From: Borrelia sp. RT5S
GTDB taxonomy: Bacteria > Spirochaetota > Spirochaetia > Borreliales > Borreliaceae
Length of the DNA stretch: 64,000 nucleotides
Assembly (NCBI RefSeq): GCF_021165755.1
Contig: NZ_CP088936.1
Location: forward strand, 248,001 to 312,000
Reading direction: 5' to 3'
This document shows, in pieces, positions 27,287-36,008 of this stretch. Each line of letters opens with the position of its first letter. Position 1 is the stretch's first letter. A program made the translations under genes and the position numbers. The notes beneath the pieces were generated by a model. That model had not been told where the DNA came from, searched no databases, and saw only the letters and a list, made by a program, of their open reading frames with translations.

Positions 27287-29455
27287 CTAGGATGCCTTGG
27301 GCAACCTACCCACAATATACTCCACTACAGAATTCATTCCCTTACCCTCATACAACGCATCATACATTACAGAATAGACCAATATTTTCTTGACATAATT
27401 TCTAGTCTGTCCAAAGGGAATCGCTTCGATGAAAAGCTCCCTAGGCATATGCCCGTAGGCCTGTTCCCACTTACGAACATTCCCAATACCAGCATTATAA
27501 GACGCAAGAGCCTTATAAACATCCCCCAATGTTCCTATTCTTTTTTTCAGATAATAAGTTCCTATAATAACATTGTCTTTCGGCTGCTTCAAATCGTAAT
27601 CATAATACTTAATCTCTCTAGATATATCAACTGCCGTAGTGGGCATAACCTGCATAAGCCCAACAGCACCAGGCTTAGATACAGCATCTCTTTTAAAACT
27701 ACTCTCGGCCTTTATTAAAGAGAAAACAAGACTGGGTTCAAGAAGCCTCCTCTTTGACCAATATTTGACCAAGGAACTATACAAATAAGGATAGAGACGC
27801 TTATAATCGTCTCTTTTTAAAGCAGATTTATCTTGCCTTGCAAGGTAATTAATAGCAAGCGTGGCATCATAGTAATACTCATGCCTTACAAGTTCATCAT
27901 AAAGACCACGGTAAAAATTAGGAGAAAATCTGTAACCATTCTTAAAATCATCTGCAACAAAAACACTAACATAAGAATGCAAATTAAATCTCAGAAACCC
28001 CTCCAAAAACCTTTCATAATCAGACTGGCTATAATCAATATCCAAAGTATTTTCAAAAAAACCATCAACATCTTGATCCAACAAATATTTACTCATAAAA
28101 GAAGAATAAGATGTCTTATTATATTGAACAGAAGAACGCAAAAGATCCTCATATTCATCATCCGACTTAGCCCTAACAAATTTGTGATATATAAGTCTTG
28201 CGTTAATAAAAGCAAGTCTAGATAAAACGACATCACCAAGTACATCCTTGCCATTATGATAGAGCGTGTACAGATTATCATAATCTTCAAGTTGAATGAC
28301 TTCTAAAATATATTCATCCAATACCTTAATAAATCCAGGATTATTACCATCTTCATTTGTATAAAATCTAGATATGTTTTGAGAAAAATAATCTCTTGTA
28401 TTTTTTGTAAATATTAAATTGCTAAACACCTCATTTAGCATCTCCAGCCTATGTAGTTCATTTTTTAAAGAATTATTATCCAAATACTTAATCACAGTAG
28501 AAAAGCCCAATTCTGTTCTTAACCTCAAACCTATGAGACCCAAATAGTAATCTTTATAAACACTATCTAGATTACCAAAGAAAGAAAACGCCTTACTTAT
28601 ACGCCCTGAAGCCAGAAAAGCCTTATAAACATCATTTAAAAATATGAAATTGTTAAAATACCCCTTTAGCTTATTGCTTAATATATTTATCGCACCCTCT
28701 GGGCTCCCATTGGCCAGTAAGGCCTTAAACTTAACAAGATTTAAAAACTCTGTACTTAAACGTCCACCCCTCTCATCTGCAACGAGATAATCATGAGCCC
28801 TTACATGTAGATGACTTGCTGGTAAATCCTCAAATAATTTTCTAAAATGAACTAATGACTCATTAACACTTGAAATATTGAAATAAAGAACAGCTTTAAA
28901 CAAAATATTCTCACTCACCTGTGTCTCTAAAAGATTCATTTTATCTAACTTATTTAACACTAAAAGAGCCTCGGCGTTCTTTTTTTGCCAATAAAGACTT
29001 CTAAAATATCCCAATACAATATATTTATTATCTTCATATTTATCGTAAAGCTTACGCCCAACAAGTTCAGCATCAAAATACTCTCTCCTTGCATTATGAT
29101 ATTCCAGAAGCCTAACACCAGCAAACTGAGCAACAATATCATTTCCACTCTCTATAGCTTTAAACATATATTCCTTAAATTTTTCTTCATATCCTATTTT
29201 CCTGAAAAGATAGGCAACATACAAATACGAATTTGGATCTATACCAAAATACTCATCAAAATCTTGCCCCTCATAATCAAAATTCCATAACCAGTGCAAA
29301 TGATTCAAATCAAAATTATTTGCATTCCTCTGCACAACACCATTTAAAGATTTCTTTTCAAAAGAACAAAATAATAAACTTAGTAATAACAAAAAAGAAA
29401 AGACAGCCTGACCAAACAACAAAAATACTTTCTTAAACACGAGAACTTCTTTCAT
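27287..29455 (-). CDS. Lytic murein transglycosylase (Slt-type)
   Basis: Cleaves peptidoglycan glycan strands with formation of 1,6-anhydro ends; 722 residues from ATG 29455. A hydrophobic N-terminus ending LLSLLFCS suggests a lipoprotein or signal anchor. About 480 residues of helical repeats follow, like the superhelical part of Slt70. The C-terminal SLT domain has the catalytic Glu in IKAESSFKRDAVSKPGAVG, then LMQVMPTTA and ASYNAG. A frame extends upstream to a GTG at 29485, but the ATG after AGGAAAGA looks better. The start overlaps the preceding gene by 23 nt. Confidence 0.87.
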   Translation of the reverse strand: MKEVLVFKKVFLLFGQAVFSFLLLLSLLFCSFEKKSLNGVVQRNANNFDLNHLHWLWNFDYEGQDFDEYFGIDPNSYLYVAYLFRKIGYEEKFKEYMFKAIESGNDIVAQFAGVRLLEYHNARREYFDAELVGRKLYDKYEDNKYIVLGYFRSLYWQKKNAEALLVLNKLDKMNLLETQVSENILFKAVLYFNISSVNESLVHFRKLFEDLPASHLHVRAHDYLVADERGGRLSTEFLNLVKFKALLANGSPEGAINILSNKLKGYFNNFIFLNDVYKAFLASGRISKAFSFFGNLDSVYKDYYLGLIGLRLRTELGFSTVIKYLDNNSLKNELHRLEMLNEVFSNLIFTKNTRDYFSQNISRFYTNEDGNNPGFIKVLDEYILEVIQLEDYDNLYTLYHNGKDVLGDVVLSRLAFINARLIYHKFVRAKSDDEYEDLLRSSVQYNKTSYSSFMSKYLLDQDVDGFFENTLDIDYSQSDYERFLEGFLRFNLHSYVSVFVADDFKNGYRFSPNFYRGLYDELVRHEYYYDATLAINYLARQDKSALKRDDYKRLYPYLYSSLVKYWSKRRLLEPSLVFSLIKAESSFKRDAVSKPGAVGLMQVMPTTAVDISREIKYYDYDLKQPKDNVIIGTYYLKKRIGTLGDVYKALASYNAGIGNVRKWEQAYGHMPRELFIEAIPFGQTRNYVKKILVYSVMYDALYEGKGMNSVVEYIVGRLPKAS

Positions 29456-30593
29456 ACTTCTCAATCTTTCCTTCCTCAAACACACAATGATAAGAAACCC
29501 CCAAATTTCTGGGGTTTAAAACTTTAGAAAAAATCAAAAGTAATGAAAAAAACATCAACAAAAATAAAGAAGTAAGACTTAAATAAAGCATAAAAGTTCT
29601 CGCAAAACCTTCCCTTAAATCCGTATTTAACTGCTCATTTCCAATACCCACACCAAATCCCTTGCTGTCATCCCAAAAGACATCATCAACCACACCCTCT
29701 TCTAAATCCTTATCAATATCTGCAATAATATCATCAACACTCAAATCATCAGCATCTCTATAATCTGCAATATTAATACTACTAAAATCAATATCCTCAT
29801 CCTCAGCGAATCCCGCAGCATAATTATTAGAATCAAAACTAATATCACTGCCAACAGAGGAAAAACCATCTAAACTAGCCGCATCTACCCCTAAATCACC
29901 CAATTCATTCACAGCATGGGAAGACCCATCAGAATCAAAAATATCTCCCTCAAGCTTAACGTCCACCTCTTTTAAATCAGTCCCAGACTCGAGTTCTAGC
30001 GCACTAGATGAATCATCGCCTGTGTTTGGTGAGCCAGTTCCCCCTAAATTTTCTTCATTAACTAAACTAGATTCACCTAAAGAATACAAATCTCCTGTAT
30101 TAGGTAAGTTATCAACATTATCTAGGATGTTTGAAGAAGAATTATCTTTATCTTGCTCAAACATACCATCTAAATTTTCAGAAACCCCGCCCCTAATATC
30201 TAAATCACCAGCATCAGAGACAATCATATCTTTAAGTTGCTCTCCATCAAATTCCCCTGAATTTATGCCAAGATTCACCAAGCTCAAATCAAATCTAACT
30301 TTACTCTCAAATCCTCCGCACTCGCCATAAACATAAAGTATCTCAGAATCCACTTTAAAATAAACATTTATATCAGAACTCTCCTTGGTAAGACCATCCA
30401 AGAAAAAAGATCCGAGAAGAACAGGATTAGGAAAATTTTCAAACTCACTAACATAAAAATCCAACTTCACATTAGTTTCATCTAAAAGCTTACCCAATAC
30501 CACTTTTTTTACAGAAACATCCTCCAAGCCTAAAACCTGAAAATAATCCTTACCAGAAAGCCTTATTGCTAAAAACCCTTTCAAGAAATCCAA
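29433..30593 (-). CDS. Acidic membrane protein with Hsp70-like N-terminal domain
   Basis: A 386-residue protein of unknown function (BB0260 type). Residues about 35-105 (NVKLDFYVSEFENF, LLGSFFLDGLT, DINVYFKVDSEILYVYG, SKVRFDLS) follow the strand pattern of the Hsp70 beta substrate-binding domain, where DnaK has LGxFxLxGI...IxVxFxIDxxGILxVxA. Residues about 110-330 are extremely rich in Asp, Glu, Ser and Gly and probably unfolded. One membrane helix (MLYLSLTSLFLLMFFSLLLI) lies near 345-365, with a short basic tail. The start is TTG 30593 or the TTG three codons later; the AAAAGG run sits better (about 9 nt) before the second. It overlaps the transglycosylase gene. Confidence 0.7.
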   Translation of the reverse strand: MDFLKGFLAIRLSGKDYFQVLGLEDVSVKKVVLGKLLDETNVKLDFYVSEFENFPNPVLLGSFFLDGLTKESSDINVYFKVDSEILYVYGECGGFESKVRFDLSLVNLGINSGEFDGEQLKDMIVSDAGDLDIRGGVSENLDGMFEQDKDNSSSNILDNVDNLPNTGDLYSLGESSLVNEENLGGTGSPNTGDDSSSALELESGTDLKEVDVKLEGDIFDSDGSSHAVNELGDLGVDAASLDGFSSVGSDISFDSNNYAAGFAEDEDIDFSSINIADYRDADDLSVDDIIADIDKDLEEGVVDDVFWDDSKGFGVGIGNEQLNTDLREGFARTFMLYLSLTSLFLLMFFSLLLIFSKVLNPRNLGVSYHCVFEEGKIEKYERSSRV

Positions 30594-30635
30594 CCTTTTC
30601 GTTTTCTTGCAAAAACAAATTTATTCATAGTAGTT

Positions 30636-30665
30636 ATAATATAATATAAGTAATGTTATATTCAA
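30636..30665 (-). promoter_or_regulatory. Candidate promoter for the BB0260-type gene
   Basis: On the minus strand TTGAAT (30660-30665) and TATTAT (30636-30641) are 18 nt apart, with overlapping TATATT and ATTATA alternatives. Transcription would begin about 36 nt before the gene and read on into the transglycosylase, uppP and ftsK genes. Confidence 0.5.
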
Positions 30666-30739
30666 CTTATAGCTAGTTTTTATTCAAAATAAGAACGCTG
30701 TGACTATTATTTACGTTTTTCATGTGATATCACCAAATA

Positions 30740-30796
30740 TAGGTTTAGGAGGAATTTAGGTGTATTATGTAGGTTTAGGAGGAATTTAGGTGTATT
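30740..30796 (+). repeat. 30-bp duplication covering a ribosome site and start codon
   Basis: A 27-nt sequence at 30740-30766 recurs exactly at 30770-30796, a 30-nt period. Each copy has TTAGGAGGA followed by a GTG. The second GTG (30790) starts the TPR gene. The first (30760) opens a nine-codon frame (MYYVGLGGI) that stops with TAG directly before the second GTG, in the same frame. Confidence 0.9.
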
Positions 30797-32157
30797 CATT
30801 TTTCATAATAGTTCCCTCGTTGATAGTATCCATTTTGTTGATTCTATTTTTCAGGCTTACAACAAAAGCCACACAAACAAAAGACAGAGAATCAGAAAGA
30901 ACCAAGAAGTTAATAGAAAAAGCTACAAACATACTAAAAACAAATCCAAACGAAATAAGAGCTCTTCAAACCTTAAACAATTATTATTATGACAACAAGG
31001 ATCCTGAGAATGGTATTAAGTATGCAAAAAAGTTATGCCACCTTATAGCAGAAAATCCTATAAGCCAAGATATAGACTCTCTTAAGGCTTTTTTAAGTTA
31101 TGGGTTTTATAACCTTGAGAGAAATTTTAACAGAGAAGCGCTGGAATACCTCAAAAAGGCCTATGCAATAAAAAAGAATGATACAGAAGTTAACTTCTAT
31201 CTTGGAATAGCTTTCCTAAAAAATGACTATTATAAGGAGGCTCTCCACTATCTTACAAAGATATACAAATTTGATAAAGAAAATCAGCAAGCCCTAAAAT
31301 ACATAGGAATAGTTCTTTTCCATATGGAAAATTATCATAAGGCAGCTGGAATATTTAATAACATAAAAAATTACATACAAAACGACGTAAATGCTCTTTT
31401 AATTTATGCTAAATGCTTATTTAAACTCAATAAAGACCGTCTTGCTCTTGAGATTGCAGATAACTTAAGATACAGAGACGGAATGCTATACGAATCTCTT
31501 TTAATTGAGTCTGAGGTTCATGCGAAAAATAATAACCTAGAAAAGTTAGAAAAAAATGTTAAAGAGATCATTAAATTGAAACCTGATTTACCCAAAAAAA
31601 TATTTCTTGAACTGTTTTATAAACTGGGAGAGCTTTACATGGAATGTGAAAACTATCAAAAGGCAACCGACGTTTTTATTCAAGTTGAAAGAGCTGACGC
31701 ACACTATAAAAAAGTCGGCGAAAAACTAGAATTTAGTAGAAAGCTAAACGAAAATCTGTCTCTTAGAACATATCTTAAATGTTCTAAAGAAAAATTTGAA
31801 AAATTGGCCGGTGAAATTGTCGTTAGGATATACAAAAATAAATTTCAAGTAAGAGATGCTAAGACAAATGAGGTTACTTCTCAATTTATAGACATAAACT
31901 TTCAACTTGCAAATAATCAATGGGAGGAAAATTTAATAGTGCGATTTGTTAGAACGGAGCAAGAAATCGTAGGAGAATTATTCTTAAGAGATCTTATTTC
32001 AAAAACTAAAGAAAATAAGTTAAAAGGTCTCTGCATAGCACCAGCCGTATTTTCCTCTAAATCCAAACAAATGGTTGAAGGCCGACTAATTGATCTGATA
32101 GAAGGAAAGAAATTAATACAAATATTGAAAAAGGTAAATATATCGAAGTACCACTAA
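30790..32157 (+). CDS. Membrane-anchored TPR-repeat protein
   Basis: A 455-residue protein (BB0261 type) with an N-terminal membrane helix (FFIIVPSLIVSILLILFF) and tetratricopeptide-like repeats from about 40 to 310; examples are EALEYLKKAYAIKKNDTEVN, YKEALHYLTKIYKFDKEN and HKAAGIFNNIKNY. The C-terminal about 110 residues are a separate domain I do not recognise. TPR arrays bind partner proteins; no partner can be named. GTG at 30790 is the start, 5-6 nt after AGGAGGA. It converges on the LysM-M23 gene with one base between the stops. Confidence 0.8.
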   Translation: MYSFFIIVPSLIVSILLILFFRLTTKATQTKDRESERTKKLIEKATNILKTNPNEIRALQTLNNYYYDNKDPENGIKYAKKLCHLIAENPISQDIDSLKAFLSYGFYNLERNFNREALEYLKKAYAIKKNDTEVNFYLGIAFLKNDYYKEALHYLTKIYKFDKENQQALKYIGIVLFHMENYHKAAGIFNNIKNYIQNDVNALLIYAKCLFKLNKDRLALEIADNLRYRDGMLYESLLIESEVHAKNNNLEKLEKNVKEIIKLKPDLPKKIFLELFYKLGELYMECENYQKATDVFIQVERADAHYKKVGEKLEFSRKLNENLSLRTYLKCSKEKFEKLAGEIVVRIYKNKFQVRDAKTNEVTSQFIDINFQLANNQWEENLIVRFVRTEQEIVGELFLRDLISKTKENKLKGLCIAPAVFSSKSKQMVEGRLIDLIEGKKLIQILKKVNISKYH

Positions 32158-32158
32158 T

Positions 32159-33409
32159 TTATCTGAGATATTTCATAGGATTCTCTGTTTTTCCATCCTT
32201 AAAAATAGTGAAGTGCAAATGGTTTCCTGTACTATATCCTGTGCTCCCCATGTGCCCTATCACCTGCCCTCTTGCAACTCTTTGTCCTACTTTGACCGCA
32301 AAAGAACCTAGATGAGCATAAAGAGTCTGAAAGCCACTACTATGTGAGATAACAATATATTTTCCATATCCCCCAGCATTAAACCCAACCGTTACTACAA
32401 TGCCCTCTTTCGCTGCCTTAATAGGTGTATTAGCCGCATTTGCAATATCAATCCCATTATGAAAACTAATAACCCTCGTGAAAGGATCTGGCCGATATCC
32501 ATAACCAGAGGTAATAACTCCTTGCGTTGGAAAGAGAAAAACCTCCCCTAAAGCATCTCTGAGCGCTTCCCTAGCCATTCTTCCACCTGGGATAAAGAGA
32601 TCTTGCCCCAAAGATAGTACTTCATTATCAAGATTATTAGCATCAAGAATATCTACTTTGGTAATGTTATATTTTTTTGCAATTGAAGATAAAGAATCAT
32701 TCTTCGCGACAGTATGAAGAATCCCTTTCATATTAGGCACATTAACCACCAAATTGGGTCTAATATTTCTTACATCTTTAATTCGATTATAAGAGATTAA
32801 AGTTTCACTTGTTATGTTATATCTGGAAGCAACATGAGAAAGCGTCTCTCCTGGCTTAATCTTATGCTTAACGACTTTTAAAATCAAAGGCTTTTTTAAG
32901 CCTTCATAATTATTTCCGTTTGCAGTAAATAGATCATTATTAATCTGATTTAAATCTTGATCGCCATAATATAAAAAAGTATCAATAAAATAATCCTTGG
33001 GAAAGCTAAGCCTATTGAGAAACATATAGGAACCATAATAGGAAAAAATATTTAAATAAAAGACTAATATTAAAACAAAAATTACGGCATTCAATCTAAA
33101 AATAAAACCATAACCTAAACTAACATTGAAAGCATTCCCAAGCTTAACTCCAGGATGCTTATAGGAATGCTGATACTTATAACCCCTAGTAACTATCGTT
33201 CTAGGATTAACTAAAGCTAAAAATAAATTAATCACATAAAAAGGTTTTCTGAAAAAATTTACAAATCTAAAAGACCTACTCCTTCTTTTTCTAGTAGGTT
33301 CTAAAACATTACTAAAATCTTTTAATTCAAAATCACCTCTATTGGTTTTACTAAACAAAAAATTTCTATTTCTTTTCCCTACACTCTGTCCCTTTTTTGG
33401 TATAATCAT
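32159..33409 (-). CDS. LysM-M23 peptidoglycan endopeptidase
   Basis: A 416-residue envelope protein (BB0262 type). A basic cytoplasmic part of about 100 residues leads into one membrane helix (FRLNAVIFVLILVFYLNIF). Two LysM modules follow: KHKIKPGETLSHVASRYNIT and LHTVAKNDSLSSIAKKYNIT. The C-terminal M23/LytM domain has HNGIDIAN, YAHLGSFAVK and HLHFTIFKDG with all zinc ligands. It probably binds glycan through LysM and cuts peptide cross-links in the periplasm. A TATAAT (33420-33425) ends 10 nt before the ATG, so the leader is very short unless another promoter is used; AAGG 6 nt before ATG may serve as ribosome site. Confidence 0.88.
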   Translation of the reverse strand: MIIPKKGQSVGKRNRNFLFSKTNRGDFELKDFSNVLEPTRKRRSRSFRFVNFFRKPFYVINLFLALVNPRTIVTRGYKYQHSYKHPGVKLGNAFNVSLGYGFIFRLNAVIFVLILVFYLNIFSYYGSYMFLNRLSFPKDYFIDTFLYYGDQDLNQINNDLFTANGNNYEGLKKPLILKVVKHKIKPGETLSHVASRYNITSETLISYNRIKDVRNIRPNLVVNVPNMKGILHTVAKNDSLSSIAKKYNITKVDILDANNLDNEVLSLGQDLFIPGGRMAREALRDALGEVFLFPTQGVITSGYGYRPDPFTRVISFHNGIDIANAANTPIKAAKEGIVVTVGFNAGGYGKYIVISHSSGFQTLYAHLGSFAVKVGQRVARGQVIGHMGSTGYSTGNHLHFTIFKDGKTENPMKYLR

Positions 33410-33419
33410 ATTATGCCTT

Positions 33420-33425
33420 ATTATA
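33420..33425 (-). promoter_or_regulatory. Possible -10 box of the LysM-M23 gene
   Basis: TATAAT on the minus strand, 10 nt before the ATG, with no clear -35. The divergent lepB gene starts 34 nt away, so the two share a 49-bp AT-rich promoter region. Confidence 0.35.
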
Positions 33426-33458
33426 CACTAGGGATGCATATTTATAAAAAAACATTCA

Positions 33459-33983
33459 ATGGAAGTTCTTAAGACAATAGTAAAACTATATAAAGACAAT
33501 CTGGTCTCTGTTGCATTGGCTTTACTGCTAATGTTAGTCACCGTTAAACTATCGTTATCTTTTTACTTGGTTAAAGGTTCTTCAATGTTGCCTACACTTA
33601 TAGAAAAAAATTGGATCATAAGCAACAATTTAGCCTACGGTATAAGACTAAGTAAAAGAGGAGAATACATGGTGCTATGGAACGCGCCTAAAAAAAACGA
33701 TATGGTGATTATTAAAGATCCCATAACAAAGAAGACCTCGGTCAAAAAAATTTTCGCTACACCAGGTGCATCTTTTATAAAGGTAAAAAAAAACGTAATA
33801 AGTATAGACAACCTGAACTTTAACATAAGCGAGAAACATTTAGAAACACTAAAGAACGAATCCATTCCAAAAAACTACTACCTAGTAATAGGAGAAAATA
33901 AACAAGCCTCCCTTGATTCTAGAGAATATGGATTTGTAGACATAAACAACATAACTGGCAAAATAATATACAGTCTACAATAA
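33459..33983 (+). CDS. lepB: Signal peptidase I
   Basis: S26-family membrane peptidase that removes signal peptides from exported proteins. It has 174 residues, short for the family. One N-terminal membrane helix is followed by the catalytic Ser in KGSSMLPTL (near 43-51) and the Lys in SVKKIFATPGASF (about 90). The usual box D/E near the C-terminus is reduced to SLDSREYGFVDINNITGKI. No Shine-Dalgarno stands before ATG 33459. It faces away from the LysM-M23 gene and converges on the Hsp70-like gene. Confidence 0.85.
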   Translation: MEVLKTIVKLYKDNLVSVALALLLMLVTVKLSLSFYLVKGSSMLPTLIEKNWIISNNLAYGIRLSKRGEYMVLWNAPKKNDMVIIKDPITKKTSVKKIFATPGASFIKVKKNVISIDNLNFNISEKHLETLKNESIPKNYYLVIGENKQASLDSREYGFVDINNITGKIIYSLQ

Positions 33984-34017
33984 GCCACAGGATTAATATC
34001 CTATCAAAATCAACTTA

Positions 34018-35496
34018 TCAAGAATCACTCTCATCAAAATCGATGATATCCTCATACATACTCCCAATGCTACTACTATCAAAGGAACTAGTTATTCTTA
34101 TTTCAATGGATTTAGAGATATTAGTATCTAAATCTCTCGCAGCAACATTTAAAATACCACTTTCATCTAAACTAAAAAGTATCTCTATCCTTGGAATACC
34201 CTTTAACGCTTTTTGTATATTACTAAAAAAAAACCTACCTATGGAATAATTTAAAGAAGACTTTCCATATTCACCCTGTAGCACATGTATCTCAATCTCT
34301 TCTTGATAATCATTCATTGTTGTAAAAATTTTTCTCTCACAGACTGGCAACGGAGTATTTCTCTTAATTAAAGTAAAAAATCCATCATTGCGAGTCTCAA
34401 TTCCAAGGGAATAAGGTGTTATATCTTTAAAATTGATGAGAGTGCTTTCATTTAATAAACTAAAGGCCTGAATACTCGCCCCCATTGAAACAACCTCGTC
34501 CTGATTTAGAGAGTCTAAAACCTCAATTTCAGGAAAAGCATTCTCCAACTTCTGCTTGACCAGAGGAATCCTGGTTGAACCTCCCGAAAGCACTATTTTT
34601 GAAACACTCTCAGGGTTAATTCCCGAATCAGAAATGCAATCATTTGTAAGATTAACGGTCCTATTTATGAACTGGTCAATCATTGCCTCAAAATCTTTCC
34701 TTGTAAGCTTATAATCTAAATGTTTACCATCAAGAAAAGGTAACACAATACTATCTTCATCCATAACAGATAAATTCTTTTTAGCTTCCTCGATTTTATC
34801 TCTTATCTGCTCAAGAAGAACAAAATCATCCAAATCAATACTGGGGTATTTTTCTCTAAAATTACTTAAAACACCCTTTTCTATTTCCTCATTAAAACTA
34901 TTACCTCCAAGTTTATTCTCACCCTTGGTCGAGAGGACAGTATAAGCATCGCCTCGCTTTTCCAAAAGAGCAACATCAAAAGTACCACCACCAAGATCAT
35001 AAACGAGAAAAAAACCCTCTACTTGCTTTTCAAAAGCGTAAGATATAGCCGCCGCTGTTGGTTCATTAAGGATTGCTCTACAGCGTAATCCTGCAAGACT
35101 TGCAGCCTCCACTATGCCTCTTCTTTGCACCTCAGCGAAATAAGCAGGGACCGTTATTACAGCATCACTTATTTCTTCTTCCAAAAATTTCTCAGCGTTC
35201 TTCTTGATATGCAAGAGCAAATAAGAAGCAATATCCTCAGCCCTATATAAATCCTCTCCTACCCTATAAGAAATCCCAGTACCTATATTGACTTTAAAAT
35301 TGTAAAAAGTTTTATCCGGATTTACCAAGATCTGACATTTAGCACAATTACCTACAACAACACCAGAATCTGTAAAAGAGACAACAGAAGGTGTCATTCT
35401 CTCGCCCCTATCATTTAATATCACTCTAGCGCCACTGTCAAAATAGGACACCACAGTATTTGTAGTGCCAAAATCTATCCCTATCCATCTTTTCAT
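34018..35496 (-). CDS. Hsp70-family chaperone lacking the lid
   Basis: A DnaK-like ATPase of 492 residues (BB0264 type), about 145 shorter than DnaK. The nucleotide-binding domain is intact: GIDFGTTNTVVSYF, AVITVPAYF, NEPTAAAISYAFE, VYDLGGGTFDVALLE and VLSGGSTRIPLVK. The beta substrate-binding domain is present (IEIHVLQGEYGKSS, IEILFSLDESGILNVAARD), but the protein ends soon after in an acidic DFDESDS, so the helical lid is missing. It is coupled by a 1-nt overlap (TAATG) to the coiled-coil gene at the distal end of the motility operon. A role in assembling flagellar or envelope proteins is inference. Confidence 0.88.
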   Translation of the reverse strand: MKRWIGIDFGTTNTVVSYFDSGARVILNDRGERMTPSVVSFTDSGVVVGNCAKCQILVNPDKTFYNFKVNIGTGISYRVGEDLYRAEDIASYLLLHIKKNAEKFLEEEISDAVITVPAYFAEVQRRGIVEAASLAGLRCRAILNEPTAAAISYAFEKQVEGFFLVYDLGGGTFDVALLEKRGDAYTVLSTKGENKLGGNSFNEEIEKGVLSNFREKYPSIDLDDFVLLEQIRDKIEEAKKNLSVMDEDSIVLPFLDGKHLDYKLTRKDFEAMIDQFINRTVNLTNDCISDSGINPESVSKIVLSGGSTRIPLVKQKLENAFPEIEVLDSLNQDEVVSMGASIQAFSLLNESTLINFKDITPYSLGIETRNDGFFTLIKRNTPLPVCERKIFTTMNDYQEEIEIHVLQGEYGKSSLNYSIGRFFFSNIQKALKGIPRIEILFSLDESGILNVAARDLDTNISKSIEIRITSSFDSSSIGSMYEDIIDFDESDS

Positions 35497-35993
35497 TAAC
35501 TACCCCTATGAATCGAAATAATCAACTCAATTTCACCCAAATCTAGCTTCAACTTCTTAGAAATAATTTCCAAAGACATCCCTTGTTCATAGAGTGAAAT
35601 CACCTGCTGCCGTATATCATACCCTTCCCTTATTATATTTTTCTCAATAGTAGGTATTGAATAATCCAAATTATTCTTATAAACACTAGAATCATTTCTA
35701 ATTCCAAAATCATTATTCCCCATTGAAATTGAATGAGGATTAAATCCTGATAACCTGTGATCAAGTATTTCTATTCTCTCATCAACCTCTTTAATTATTC
35801 TATTTAAACTCTCAATTTTTATTTCAATGATATTTATATTACGATCAGTGGCCTGATTAATCTCAATAATAGTTTTATCTACCTCACTCCTAAATTTCCT
35901 GAGTATGCTATTAGACTTTATTTTCAAGCCAATATAAACATGAAAATATATGAAAACAAAACAAATCAAAACAAAACAAAACAAAATAAACAT
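35496..35993 (-). CDS. Membrane-anchored coiled-coil protein with C-terminal HTH-like segment
   Basis: A 165-residue protein (BB0265 type), function unknown. Residues 2-25 are a membrane helix encoded by a TTTTG pentamer tract. Residues about 30-85 form a coiled coil (INIIEIKIESLNRIIKEVDE). After a variable linker, the C-terminus IRQQVISLYEQGMSLEIISK plus KLKLDLGEIELIISIH looks like the small HTH-like domain found at the end of some Firmicute and Thermotoga motility-operon proteins (DUF6115/DUF2802-like; from memory). It lies between the BB0266-type gene (15 nt upstream) and the lidless Hsp70. Confidence 0.65.
   Translation of the reverse strand: MFILFCFVLICFVFIYFHVYIGLKIKSNSILRKFRSEVDKTIIEINQATDRNINIIEIKIESLNRIIKEVDERIEILDHRLSGFNPHSISMGNNDFGIRNDSSVYKNNLDYSIPTIEKNIIREGYDIRQQVISLYEQGMSLEIISKKLKLDLGEIELIISIHRGS
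35953..35987. repeat. Pentanucleotide tract (AAAAC, 7 units, 2 imperfect)
   Basis: Seven consecutive pentamers: AAAAC twice, AAATC, AAAAC three times, then AAAAT. Read on the minus strand it is TTTTG-rich and begins 6 nt after the first base of the BB0265-type start codon. A change of one unit would shift the reading frame of that gene. Confidence 0.85.
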
Positions 35994-36008
35994 GTAAAAT
36001 GCCCCAAT

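Noticed and set aside
27833-28225. 130-codon plus-strand frame within the transglycosylase gene
   Set aside because: Low-complexity Ile/Lys/Asn translation opposite a well-supported gene, with no ribosome site.
33987-34001. Small inverted repeat AGGAT/ATCCT between lepB and the Hsp70-like gene
   Set aside because: Five-base stem with a four-base loop and no T-run; too weak to call a terminator.
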